A stretch of DNA of 64,000 nucleotides from Sulfopaludibacter sp035551455 (GTDB lineage: Bacteria; Acidobacteriota; Terriglobia; Bryobacterales; Bryobacteraceae): NCBI GenBank assembly GCA_035551455.1, contig DASZMZ010000142.1, positions 31,238-95,237 of the forward strand. The letters run 5' to 3'. The notes beneath the pieces were generated by a model. The model was not told where the DNA came from and did no database searches. It saw nothing but the letters and a program-made list of their open reading frames with translations. Numbering within the stretch: position 1 is the first letter of the stretch; the number at the start of each line of letters is the position of its first letter. Shown one piece after another: positions 17,137-25,692 of the stretch. The translations under genes and the position numbers were made by a program.

Positions 17137-18518
17137 AAGCACTCATCATCCTTGTTTCCCTCATCGTCATCGGTACGATTTCTCTGTTCGTCATGTCCGG
17201 ACACACCGCGCTGAGTATCAATCCACCGGTGAAAGTGATCGGCGTGAGCACGCCCGTCACCGTCCAGGAGACCAATCCGCACGGCGTGCGCCGCGTCACC
17301 GCGTACCTGGAACAGAACGGCCAGCGCGTCACGCTGCTGGATCAAACCTCGCCCTCCACGCGTTTCGTCTGGCACCGTCACGAACCCGGCCGCACCTTCG
17401 CTTTCGATGCCGGCAAGAACAAAGCGCCGAACCTCAAAGAGGGCAAGGCGCGCATCGTGGTGGAAACCGTCTCCAACGATCTGCGCGGCAGCACCGATAC
17501 TGCCGCCACCGATGTGGACGTGGTCCTCGCTCCGCCCCGCGTCATCGCCGATGAGAATCAGCACTACATCAATCAGGGCGGCATGGAACTGGTCACCTTC
17601 ACGGCCAGCGGCAATTACAACGAATCCGGCGTCAAGGTCGGCCCCTATACCTTCCGCAGCTTTCCGCTTCCCGGCCGCCCCTCCGGCGAGCGCTTCGCCA
17701 TGTTCGCCTACTCTTGGGAGTTGCCCGATGACGTGACTCCGCTGGTCTACGCGCGCAATCAGGCCGGCACCGAAGCCACCGCGCACTTCACGTTCAAGCT
17801 CTTCCCCAAAAAGTTCCGCGTCCGCCAGGTGGAGGCCGACGACAAGCTGCTCGAAAAACTGGTGAACTCGGTTGACCCCACGGGCCAGATCGCCCCCGGC
17901 CCCGACCTGGTCTCGCGCTTCGACAAGATCAATACCGAACTGCGCGCCAAGAACAATAAGCAGCTTGCCGATCTGCGTTTCAAGACCGAAGAGAAGATCC
18001 TCTGGAGCGGCCCCTTTATCCACTGGGGCAAGGAAGAGGCCAACTTCGCCGACGTCCGCGATTGGATGCACAACGGCAAGAAGATCGATCAGGCCGTACA
18101 CCTCGGCTTCGACCTGTCGGATGTCGCCAACGGTCCCGTGAACGCCGCCAACGACGGCAAGGTGATCTGGGCCGCCGACCTGGGCATTTACGGCAACTGC
18201 GTGGTGCTCGACCACGGCTACGCGCTGCAATCCATTTACGGCCACATGCGCCAGATCGACGTCAAAGTCGGCGACATGGTGAAGAAGGGGCAGAGCATGG
18301 GAATCGCCGGCTCCACCGGTCTGGCCGGCGGCGTCCACGTCCACTTCAGCATGCAGATCGACGGAGTCCAGGTGAACGCCCGCGAATGGTGGGATCCCCA
18401 CTGGATCAAGGACCGCATCCTGAGCAAACTGGATCCCGCCGCTGCCGCCGCCACGCCAGCGACCGCGTCCGTCGAGCGGCCTTCCCGCCCCGCCGGCCAT
18501 CACAAAAAGCGTCGCTAA
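17133..18518 (+). CDS. M23 family metallopeptidase, membrane-anchored
   Basis: 461 residues. An N-terminal hydrophobic helix (ALIILVSLIVIGTISLFVM) anchors or exports the protein. Residues about 25-270 are beta-rich without a recognised domain. The C-terminal LytM/M23 domain has the zinc site H323xxxD327 (HLGFD) and H402/H404 in HVHF, so it is probably catalytically active on peptidoglycan cross-bridges. The GTG start overlaps the TGA of the S9 peptidase gene. The tail ends in a basic RRPAGHHKKRR-like stretch. A second, unrelated M23 gene lies at 35739-37157. Confidence 0.88.
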   Translation: MKALIILVSLIVIGTISLFVMSGHTALSINPPVKVIGVSTPVTVQETNPHGVRRVTAYLEQNGQRVTLLDQTSPSTRFVWHRHEPGRTFAFDAGKNKAPNLKEGKARIVVETVSNDLRGSTDTAATDVDVVLAPPRVIADENQHYINQGGMELVTFTASGNYNESGVKVGPYTFRSFPLPGRPSGERFAMFAYSWELPDDVTPLVYARNQAGTEATAHFTFKLFPKKFRVRQVEADDKLLEKLVNSVDPTGQIAPGPDLVSRFDKINTELRAKNNKQLADLRFKTEEKILWSGPFIHWGKEEANFADVRDWMHNGKKIDQAVHLGFDLSDVANGPVNAANDGKVIWAADLGIYGNCVVLDHGYALQSIYGHMRQIDVKVGDMVKKGQSMGIAGSTGLAGGVHVHFSMQIDGVQVNAREWWDPHWIKDRILSKLDPAAAAATPATASVERPSRPAGHHKKRR

Positions 18519-18574
18519 AACGGGCGCGGCCCTGGTAGGCTACGGGCGCCGATGGCGCCGCCCATGCCCGCGCA

Positions 18575-19171
18575 TCACACTCCGCCGGCGGTCCCGGTGA
18601 TGCCGTAGTCCGGCTTCAGCGATTCCACCGCCTGACGAACCGCGTCTTCCGGCGTATGGTAGCTCTGCACGATCTGCGAAACCCGGTCGATTCCCGGCGG
18701 ATACGTGTCGCCTTTGTACGCGCGGCTTTGCGCCAGCGCATCGAACTGTTCCGCGGTCTGCTGCAGCGCCGTCCGCAGTTCCTGCAGGAACTTCTGGCGC
18801 TTCGAAATCTGCGCATTGATCGTCGTGCGCACGGTCTGCAATTCTTCCTTCTGCAACTGCTGATCGTACACAACCTTCCGCAGTTCGCCGAGTTGCGTGC
18901 TGATCAGGTCGGCGGATTTCGCCAGTTCCCGGGCAACCCCGCCATTCTGCGTCAGTTCAGCGCCGTGACCGCCGCCCGCCGTCATGATCGTCTCCGTCCA
19001 ACTGCGCGTACTGGCCACCAGATCGCGTTCCATTCCGTTGGCGGTGTTGTAATTTGGCTGATTCTTTTCCAGCGTCTGGCAAAGCGCCACTGCCTCGCGG
19101 TGGGTTTCCCTGCCGCATCCGGTGAAGATCGGCGTACTTGCCAGTAGACAAATGAGCAGCGTATTGCGCAT
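18575..19171 (-). CDS. hypothetical coiled-coil lipoprotein
   Basis: 198 residues. A signal peptide with lipobox (STPIFTGC, cysteine at 19) predicts a lipid-anchored periplasmic protein. The middle, roughly residues 85-150, is rich in Q, E, K and L heptads and likely forms a coiled coil. The C terminus is less structured. I recognise no family. It is a single gene converging on the M23 gene. Confidence 0.65.
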   Translation of the reverse strand: MRNTLLICLLASTPIFTGCGRETHREAVALCQTLEKNQPNYNTANGMERDLVASTRSWTETIMTAGGGHGAELTQNGGVARELAKSADLISTQLGELRKVVYDQQLQKEELQTVRTTINAQISKRQKFLQELRTALQQTAEQFDALAQSRAYKGDTYPPGIDRVSQIVQSYHTPEDAVRQAVESLKPDYGITGTAGGV

Positions 19172-19241
19172 GGCGTAATCGCTCCTTCCAGCTAACAGCT
19201 AGCACAGGGTGGCGGTCCGCGCAAGGGTAATCGGATCTGCT

Positions 19242-20477
19242 TTACCGGATCAGCGTCGCTTTCTTCAGATATTCCTGATCGAATTCCAGTCCCAGGCCCG
19301 GACCCGTAGGCACCGGAATCACGCCATTCCGAATCTCGAAATTCGGCGTGAACCAGCTCTCCTTCTTTTGCGGCGCGCGCCAGACATACTCCATATACGG
19401 CCCGATATTCGGCGTCGTCGCGGCGAATTGCAGAATATTCACCGACGCCGCGCCGGTCTGCGTATTATGCGGGCAGATCCACAAATTGTGCTTCCGCGCC
19501 ATTCGCGCCACTCGCGCCGCGCGGGTGAAGCCGCCGTTATAATTCAGGTCCGGCTGCACCACGCTCATCACCTTGTTCTCGATCATCCACTGGAACAGCC
19601 ACAGACTCGAATCCTGCTCGCCGAATGCCACCTTCATCGAAAGCGCGTCGGCCACCTTCTTCGTCTCGCTGAGTTCCTCCCACGGACACGGCTCCTCGAA
19701 CCAGAGATATTTCATCTCCTGCAGTCGCTTACCGATGGCGATAGCCTGCGTCGCGCCGTAGGATCCGTTGGCGTCGGCCATCAGCGTCACCTTGCCCGCC
19801 AGTTTCTGCGCCGCCAGTTCCAGAAGCTTGTCGGTGCGCCCCGGCGACGCGTCCTTGTTGTCGCTCATCCGGCCGCCAATCTTGAACTTCACCGCCTTCG
19901 CCCCCGTGAACTCCACACCCTTCACGTAGACGTCCACTTCCTGCTCCGCCGTCGTGTCCCGGCCAGACCCGGAGAGGTACACCGGAATTTCCTTGCGCAG
20001 AATCCCGCCCATCAACTCGCCCGCCGGCTTCTTCATCGACTTCCCCATCAGGTCGAACAGGCACTGCTCCACATACGCGACCGGACACCAGAGCGCCTGC
20101 CCGGAGAGTTTGTAGTTGGCGATGTAGACGTCGTCCACCAGCGTCTCGGCGTCGCGCGCATCCTTGCCCAGAAAGTGCGGAATCACCCGCCGCTGCAGGA
20201 TCGGAATGAAGTCTTCCATATCCTTGGTCATCACCACGCCCTCGGCGCCGTCGGTAGAGCGCGTGCGCACGAAGTAGCTTTTCCCGGCCTGCAACAGGTC
20301 GATCGAAGCAATCTTGACGGGAGAGGTTACAGTCTTGTGAAGATTGAAGACGGGCTTTTGATACTCGGGCGCGGCCGATTCGGTGTCAGTCCCTTGCAGG
20401 GCAGTGGAAACGCCAGGGAGCAGGGCAGCCCCCGCAGATGCCGCCAGAAAATGTCGCCGGTTCATGTACTCCAGCAT
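19242..20477 (-). CDS. enolase-superfamily protein (mandelate racemase/muconate lactonizing type)
   Basis: 411 residues with a Tat-like signal (MNRRHFLAASAGAALLPG), so probably exported folded. Superfamily landmarks are present: the KxK pair K193/K195 in AVKFKIGG, the first metal ligand D231 with N233 in LMADANGSYG, the second ligand in WFEEPCPWEE (about 257/258) and a VVQPDLNYNGG segment on a later strand. These enzymes abstract a proton alpha to a carboxylate on sugar acids or similar substrates. The specific substrate cannot be assigned; no sugar-acid genes are adjacent. Confidence 0.85.
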   Translation of the reverse strand: MLEYMNRRHFLAASAGAALLPGVSTALQGTDTESAAPEYQKPVFNLHKTVTSPVKIASIDLLQAGKSYFVRTRSTDGAEGVVMTKDMEDFIPILQRRVIPHFLGKDARDAETLVDDVYIANYKLSGQALWCPVAYVEQCLFDLMGKSMKKPAGELMGGILRKEIPVYLSGSGRDTTAEQEVDVYVKGVEFTGAKAVKFKIGGRMSDNKDASPGRTDKLLELAAQKLAGKVTLMADANGSYGATQAIAIGKRLQEMKYLWFEEPCPWEELSETKKVADALSMKVAFGEQDSSLWLFQWMIENKVMSVVQPDLNYNGGFTRAARVARMARKHNLWICPHNTQTGAASVNILQFAATTPNIGPYMEYVWRAPQKKESWFTPNFEIRNGVIPVPTGPGLGLEFDQEYLKKATLIR

Positions 20478-20499
20478 ACCGGGCGGCGGCCGCCCCGTG

Positions 20500-20868
20500 T
20501 TACCCCACGCCGGAGTGGCGTTTGAAAATCAAGGGCAGATTCTGCGAGAAAGCCGACCGGGCCAGCACCATATCGCATCCGGCATCCTGGGCCTGCATCT
20601 TCAATTCCGCTTGAATGTGCGAAAGGTAGCCAATCAGGCTAATGCCCTTGGTCTCACTCTTGCCCTTCAACTTCGCGATCAGCTTCAGGGGTTCGGCCGC
20701 CTCAAAATTGAGGTCGAAAATAATCAGGGACGGCTTTTCCTGTGCCTTTTCCAGTACTAACTCGGGCTCCTTTACGAATTCCAGGGCCAACCCGGAACGC
20801 TTTGCGGCGTCGGTCAGCTTGACGGAAAAAAACAGATCGCTTACAACTGCCAGAACTCTCTTCTGCAT
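20500..20868 (-). CDS. degenerate response-regulator receiver protein
   Basis: 122 residues, one receiver-like alpha/beta domain. The fold pattern is visible: RVLAVVSD at the N terminus with an acidic residue (D11), SLIIFDLNF with D52 at the phosphorylation position, and GISLIGYLSH. The conserved lysine that follows beta-5 in active receivers appears replaced (VLARSAF), so it may be a pseudo-receiver. There is no output domain and no adjacent kinase. It is divergent from the M1 aminopeptidase gene. Confidence 0.6.
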   Translation of the reverse strand: MQKRVLAVVSDLFFSVKLTDAAKRSGLALEFVKEPELVLEKAQEKPSLIIFDLNFEAAEPLKLIAKLKGKSETKGISLIGYLSHIQAELKMQAQDAGCDMVLARSAFSQNLPLIFKRHSGVG

Positions 20869-20945
20869 ACAGGTGTGCTGTCCAAAAAGTAATCTTCTCT
20901 TGTGAAACTTAGGAGGTGGGAACGAATTGATTCTACCATGAACTT

Positions 20946-22595
20946 ATGGATGTCCATTCCTATTCACGGCCCGACCAGATCCGCGTCCGCCACCTCGACC
21001 TCGATTTGACGGTCAGCTTCGACCGCAAGACTCTCGAAGGCTCCTGCGCCATCCATTTCGATCGCCACGCTCCCGGCGACCTCGTGCTCGATACGCGCGA
21101 CCTCACCATCCACTCCGTCGACCATGCCGACTCTTTCGAACTCGGTCAGGCCGATCCGGTCCTGGGCGCGCCGCTGCGCATCGTCCCCTCGGCCGGCGTT
21201 GATTCGGTCCGCGTACACTATTCCACTTCCCCGGCGGCGTCCGGACTCCAATGGCTCGACGCTCCGCAGACGGCCGGCAAACACCATCCCTTTCTGTATA
21301 CCCAATCCCAGGCAATTCACGCCCGAAGCTGGATCCCCCTGCAGGATACGCCCGGCGTCCGCGTCACCTTCACCGCGAAGATCGCCGCGCCCGAAGGGAT
21401 GCGCGCCGTTATGGGCGCCGATATGCAGGACGGCGGCTTCCGCATGGAACAGCCCGTACCGTCGTACCTCATTTCGCTGGCCGTGGGAGACTTGTCATTC
21501 CGCGAACTCGGACCGCGCTCCGGCGTGTATGCCGAACCCTCGCTCATCGATGCCGCCGCGCACGAGTTCGCCGACACCGAGGCCATGATCGCGGCCGTCG
21601 AAGCCATGTACGGCCCCTATCGCTGGGGCCGCTACGATCTGCTGGTGCTGCCGCCCAGTTTCCCGTTCGGCGGCATGGAAAATCCGCGCCTCACCTTCAC
21701 CACTCCCACCATCCTCGCGGGCGACCGCAGTCTGGTCTCCCTGGTGGCGCACGAATTGGCGCACTCCTGGTCCGGCAATCTGGTGACGAACGCCACGTGG
21801 AGCGACTTCTGGCTCAATGAGGGTTTCACCGTCTATCTGGAGCGCCGCATTCTCGAAAAAGTCTACGGCACGGAGCGCGCCGAAATGGAAGCAGTGCTCG
21901 GCCGCCGCGAACTGGAGCGCGAAATGAACGCGCTGCCCGCTTCCGACACCGTCCTGCATATCGACCTCGAAGGCCGCGATCCCGACGACGGCTGTACCCT
22001 CGTGCCCTATGAGAAAGGCGCGCTCATGCTCCGCACCATTGAACAGACCGTCGGCCGCGAACGCTTCGACGCCTTTCTGCACGCCTACTTCGACCACTTC
22101 GCATTCCAGAGCATCACCACCGGGCAGTTTCTGGAATACCTGCGCGCGCAGATGATGGCGGATGTTCCGGTGGACGAGTGGATCTTCCGTTCTGGCGTTC
22201 CCGCCGGCGCCGCCGAGCCTCAGTCCAGTGCCTTCGACCGGATCGAATCAGCCGACCGCACCGCGTGGACCACCCACCAATGGCTGCACTTTCTGCGCAC
22301 GCGGCAAAATCCCGATATGGCGGAACTGGATCGCGAGTTCCAATTCACGCAGACCGGCAACTCCGAGATTCTGGCGCAGTGGCTGCTCATGGCGGTGCAG
22401 CAGAATTACCAGCCGGCCATGCCCCGCATGGTCCAATTCCTCTGCTCCGTGGGACGCCGCAAGTTCCTCAAGCCGCTCTATGCCGAACTCATGAAGACGC
22501 CCGACGGACAGGAATACGCCAGAGAGATCTACCGGCGCGCCCGTCCCGGCTACCACCCCATAGCCCAAACCACCATCGACGCCATGCTCCGTTAG
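20946..22595 (+). CDS. M1 family aminopeptidase
   Basis: 549 residues, shorter than the roughly 850-residue PepN type and like the leukotriene-A4-hydrolase-sized bacterial M1 enzymes. The zinc motif is HELAHSWSGN with H269, E270, H273 and the third ligand E292 (NEGF). The exopeptidase motif GGMEN is at 242-246. The C-terminal part (about 420-549) is helical. There is no signal peptide, so it is predicted to be cytoplasmic and to trim peptides. The gene stands alone and converges on the kinase gene. Confidence 0.94.
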   Translation: MDVHSYSRPDQIRVRHLDLDLTVSFDRKTLEGSCAIHFDRHAPGDLVLDTRDLTIHSVDHADSFELGQADPVLGAPLRIVPSAGVDSVRVHYSTSPAASGLQWLDAPQTAGKHHPFLYTQSQAIHARSWIPLQDTPGVRVTFTAKIAAPEGMRAVMGADMQDGGFRMEQPVPSYLISLAVGDLSFRELGPRSGVYAEPSLIDAAAHEFADTEAMIAAVEAMYGPYRWGRYDLLVLPPSFPFGGMENPRLTFTTPTILAGDRSLVSLVAHELAHSWSGNLVTNATWSDFWLNEGFTVYLERRILEKVYGTERAEMEAVLGRRELEREMNALPASDTVLHIDLEGRDPDDGCTLVPYEKGALMLRTIEQTVGRERFDAFLHAYFDHFAFQSITTGQFLEYLRAQMMADVPVDEWIFRSGVPAGAAEPQSSAFDRIESADRTAWTTHQWLHFLRTRQNPDMAELDREFQFTQTGNSEILAQWLLMAVQQNYQPAMPRMVQFLCSVGRRKFLKPLYAELMKTPDGQEYAREIYRRARPGYHPIAQTTIDAMLR

Positions 22596-22600
22596 GGTGA

Positions 22601-22634
22601 GTAGGACGGACGATCGCCTTTTGTCGTCGGTCTG
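22601..22634. repeat. hairpin element, TCGCCTTTTG-loop family (copy 1)
   Basis: GACGA at 22609-22613 pairs with TCGTC at 22624-22628 around the loop TCGCCTTTTG, preceded by GTAGGA. The element lies between convergent genes. Related copies are at 28308-28340 and three times at 40119-40478. Confidence 0.65.
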
Positions 22635-22654
22635 CTAACTTGTGCTTTCAGCCG

Positions 22655-25279
22655 CTACCGGAACGGATCCACCAGCATCAAATCGGCCGTGGTCTCGGCG
22701 TCCCTCTGACAATAGAGAATCCACTTCTGATCCGGCGAGACCGTCACGCCCAGCCCCGTGAGTTTGCCCGGACGCATGATCGGCCGCGAACGGCCGGTAG
22801 AGAAACTGAAGAACATCAGCCTGAGATCGGGTCTGGCCGCTTGATAGTAAATCCCATCCCCCGTGACAGCGATACCGTTCATGAAGGTCGGCTCGTCGAA
22901 TAGCGGGCCTGCGCTACTACCGTCTGTCCCCGCTTTCCAGATGATTGTTTCCCTTTGCCAATAAATCGTTTTACCGTCCACGGATTCCACTGGATTGGTG
23001 CCCCCGCCACTGTACAGCTTTACGGGAGTTCCACCGCCGGACGGAGTCTTAACGATGGCGTTGCCACCGGTTGAATAGATCCACTGACCGTCGTGCGACC
23101 ACGACGGCCGCGTGTGGGCCTCTGGCCCCGAAGTGAGTTGCCGTGGGGTTCCCCCCTGCGCGCTGATCGTGAAAATCTGCCATTTGGCGTCAGTTACATG
23201 ATCGAACGCTATCCGCTGGCTGTCCGGCGACCACGAGGGCGAACCGGAGGAGCCTGCCGTGGTCAACTGCACGGCGTTGCCGCCATCGGCGTCGCATACC
23301 CAGATCGCGTTGGGCCCCGACCGCTCTGAGCTGAATGCGATCTTCTTGCCGTCTGGCGAGTATTGCGGCGACTGGTCCGGCCTCGTGGAGGCAATCAGCG
23401 AAACTGGTGTGGCGGACGCATCGGAGATACTGCTTCTCCAAATATTGAGATCAGCCGGCCGGCTTTGCTGGTACGCCAGGCGGCGACCCGAATGGGAAAT
23501 CGCCGGTTCCGATCCGCTCTCCCCCACGGTCATCTTGACCGGTTTCTGCGCGCCGCTAACACCCACTCTCCACAACGACATCGAACCGCCTTTGAACGAC
23601 GAAAAGACGAGTTCGGTGCTATCCGCTGTCCAAGCCAACCCACGCGTCATTACCTTGTCGGCCGTAATCGGCCGTGGCTCGCCTTTCGGAGAGTAATCGC
23701 TCCCCAGGGGCATCGTATAGATGTCGCTGTCACTCATCGTATCGGTGCCTGACAACAGAATCCTACTGAAGGCCAGGTTCTTTCCGTCGGGCGAAATTGC
23801 CCCGAAGAAATCGCCGTTGGCGCCCTTCGGCGGAGTGGTGAGCCGCCGCTTCTCGCCGTTTTCGAGCGACACCAGGTAAATGCCTTCACTCAGCGCGCCG
23901 GGTTCCCGCATGCAGGCCACCAGCCAGCGCCCGTCCGGCGACCAGCTCACTAGGCTGCCCGGCACGCTCAAGCCGAACTGCGAAACTCTCCGAATCGCGC
24001 CCTGCGCTACCCGGCGTTCGACGCCTCCCAGCGGCGGAATAACAAAGATCCCATCTCCCCGGACGAATGCGATCCAGCGGCCGTCGGGCGACCAGGAGGG
24101 ACTGAGATCCGACTCAGGATCCGTCGTCAGGCGAAGCGGCTTCCCGGTGCCCAACAAGCTGACATAAATGTCGTAGTTATCGCCCTTCTCGCCGTTCCAG
24201 GCAAAGGCCACCTGGTTCCCATCCGGTGAAAAAGTCGGTGACCTTTCAACGCCCTGGTAGGAAGTGAGCTGCGTTGCCTGCAAGGGCTGCTCCGGCGCGC
24301 TTTTGCCCCAGGGAAGCAGATAGGCCGCGCCGCCGCCTACAGCCAGAACTGCCACCGCTGCCCCGGCCCATAACCCTTTGCGCGAGGCCTTGCGCGCCGT
24401 TGCGGCCGGCACTACCAGCAGACCCGATTCGGACTCTTCGGTGATCTCCTTTAAAGCGATGCGCAGGTCGGCCATGCTCTGCGCGCGGTCGTTGGGATCC
24501 TTGCGCAGGCAGCGCTGCACAATGCGAAGAAGGTCGCGCGGCGCTCCCACCGCGAGTTTGTCCAGCGGTTCGGGGTCGCCCCGCAAAATCGACGCCAGCG
24601 TCGACATCTTCGAATCGCCCTGAAATGCCCGCTTGCCGGTCAGCATCTCGTAGAGCACGGCGCCAAAAGAGAAGATGTCGCTGCGCGCGTCCACCTTCTT
24701 GCCCTCCGCCTGTTCCGGCGACATGTAGCAGGTGGTGCCGACAATCGTGCCGGCCTCCGTCTTCGCCAGTTCGGCGATGGTGCGGGTGTTGTCCACTTCG
24801 CTGGAACTGGCTTCTTCCGTCAGCTTGGCCAGTCCGAAATCCAGCACCTTCACCTGCCCGGTGTCGCTCACAATCACGTTGGCCGGCTTCAAATCCCGAT
24901 GCACAATGCCGGCCGCGTGCGCCGCCGCCAGAGCATCGGCAATCTGCGTGGCGTACCGCACCGCGTCGGCCATCTTCATGCCCTTGGGCGGAATCAACTG
25001 CTCCAGCGTCTTGCCGGCCACGTACTCCATCACGATGAAGTCGGACCCGTCGGCGTGATCGATGTCGTAGATGGTGATGATGCGCGGATGATTCAGCGCC
25101 GACGCCGCTTTGGCCTCCTGCGCGAATCGCCGCTTGCGGTCGGGATCGGCCGTCCGTTCGGGTGGCAGGAACTTGATGGCTACGAAACGATCCAGCCTGG
25201 TGTCGCGCCCCTTCCAGACGACGCCCATGCCGCCCTCGCCCAACTTCTCGATCATCTCGTAGTGACTGACAGTGCGCAT
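22655..25279 (-). CDS. Ser/Thr protein kinase fused to TolB-like beta-propeller
   Basis: 874 residues. The N-terminal Hanks-type kinase (about 7-275) has GEGGMG, K36, HRDLKPAN with D129, and DFG at 147-149, so it should be active. A transmembrane helix follows near residue 310 (AGAAVAVLAVGGGAAYLLPW). The rest is a periplasmic PD40/TolB-like propeller with many SPDG blades. It is an Acidobacteriota-typical sensor architecture in which the propeller may sense an external ligand. The ligand and targets are unknown. It is followed at 25435 by a DUF2007 gene and a propeller-only protein. Confidence 0.92.
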   Translation of the reverse strand: MRTVSHYEMIEKLGEGGMGVVWKGRDTRLDRFVAIKFLPPERTADPDRKRRFAQEAKAASALNHPRIITIYDIDHADGSDFIVMEYVAGKTLEQLIPPKGMKMADAVRYATQIADALAAAHAAGIVHRDLKPANVIVSDTGQVKVLDFGLAKLTEEASSSEVDNTRTIAELAKTEAGTIVGTTCYMSPEQAEGKKVDARSDIFSFGAVLYEMLTGKRAFQGDSKMSTLASILRGDPEPLDKLAVGAPRDLLRIVQRCLRKDPNDRAQSMADLRIALKEITEESESGLLVVPAATARKASRKGLWAGAAVAVLAVGGGAAYLLPWGKSAPEQPLQATQLTSYQGVERSPTFSPDGNQVAFAWNGEKGDNYDIYVSLLGTGKPLRLTTDPESDLSPSWSPDGRWIAFVRGDGIFVIPPLGGVERRVAQGAIRRVSQFGLSVPGSLVSWSPDGRWLVACMREPGALSEGIYLVSLENGEKRRLTTPPKGANGDFFGAISPDGKNLAFSRILLSGTDTMSDSDIYTMPLGSDYSPKGEPRPITADKVMTRGLAWTADSTELVFSSFKGGSMSLWRVGVSGAQKPVKMTVGESGSEPAISHSGRRLAYQQSRPADLNIWRSSISDASATPVSLIASTRPDQSPQYSPDGKKIAFSSERSGPNAIWVCDADGGNAVQLTTAGSSGSPSWSPDSQRIAFDHVTDAKWQIFTISAQGGTPRQLTSGPEAHTRPSWSHDGQWIYSTGGNAIVKTPSGGGTPVKLYSGGGTNPVESVDGKTIYWQRETIIWKAGTDGSSAGPLFDEPTFMNGIAVTGDGIYYQAARPDLRLMFFSFSTGRSRPIMRPGKLTGLGVTVSPDQKWILYCQRDAETTADLMLVDPFR

Positions 25280-25349
25280 GTTTTCCGGCGTCTATAGATC
25301 ATACAAGAAAACCGGTCAGGTGCTTTGGACAAGCTGAAGCTTATCCTAC

Positions 25350-25427
25350 GCCGCCGATCCACGCCGGTAAACGCGGATAAGTGGGACATCGTTTTCTCAT
25401 CGGCGTTTATCTGCGTGGATCGGCGGC
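25350..25427. repeat. long inverted repeat with 15-base perfect arms
   Basis: GCCGCCGATCCACGC at 25350-25364 is the exact reverse complement of 25413-25427. The 48-base loop itself contains TAAACGC/GCGTTTA. It fills the interval between the kinase start and the DUF2007 stop, so it could end the DUF2007 message. Confidence 0.8.
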
Positions 25428-25434
25428 TTTTGTC

Positions 25435-25692
25435 CTACTCCACGTGCGGAGTGTAGCCGTGAGATTGCAGCACCTGGTGCGCCTCCGCCACCGCCTCCGG
25501 GAGCACGTAGAAAAACGCGCCCGTGCGAATCGTGCGGAAGATAATACCGCCCCGGTACTCATCCGCCTCCACTCCGAAATCGATGCCGGATTCTTCCAGA
25601 ACGGCTTCCAACTTCAGCGCATCCGCCAGTTTCCTGGCGATAAAAACCAGGACGGACTCCTTGCCTTCAAAGAACGACGCGTCCTGTTTCAC
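25435..25692 (-). CDS. DUF2007-like small protein
   Basis: 85 residues of alpha/beta character (VLVFIARKLADALKLEAVLEE then a beta hairpin and a C-terminal helix). The pattern fits the DUF2007 family of putative signal-transducing proteins, PII-like in fold, but this is a pattern judgement only. Its ATG overlaps the TGA of the upstream propeller gene (25689-25692), so the two are translationally coupled. It has no signal peptide and should be cytoplasmic, while its partner is exported. Confidence 0.6.
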   Translation of the reverse strand: MKQDASFFEGKESVLVFIARKLADALKLEAVLEESGIDFGVEADEYRGGIIFRTIRTGAFFYVLPEAVAEAHQVLQSHGYTPHVE

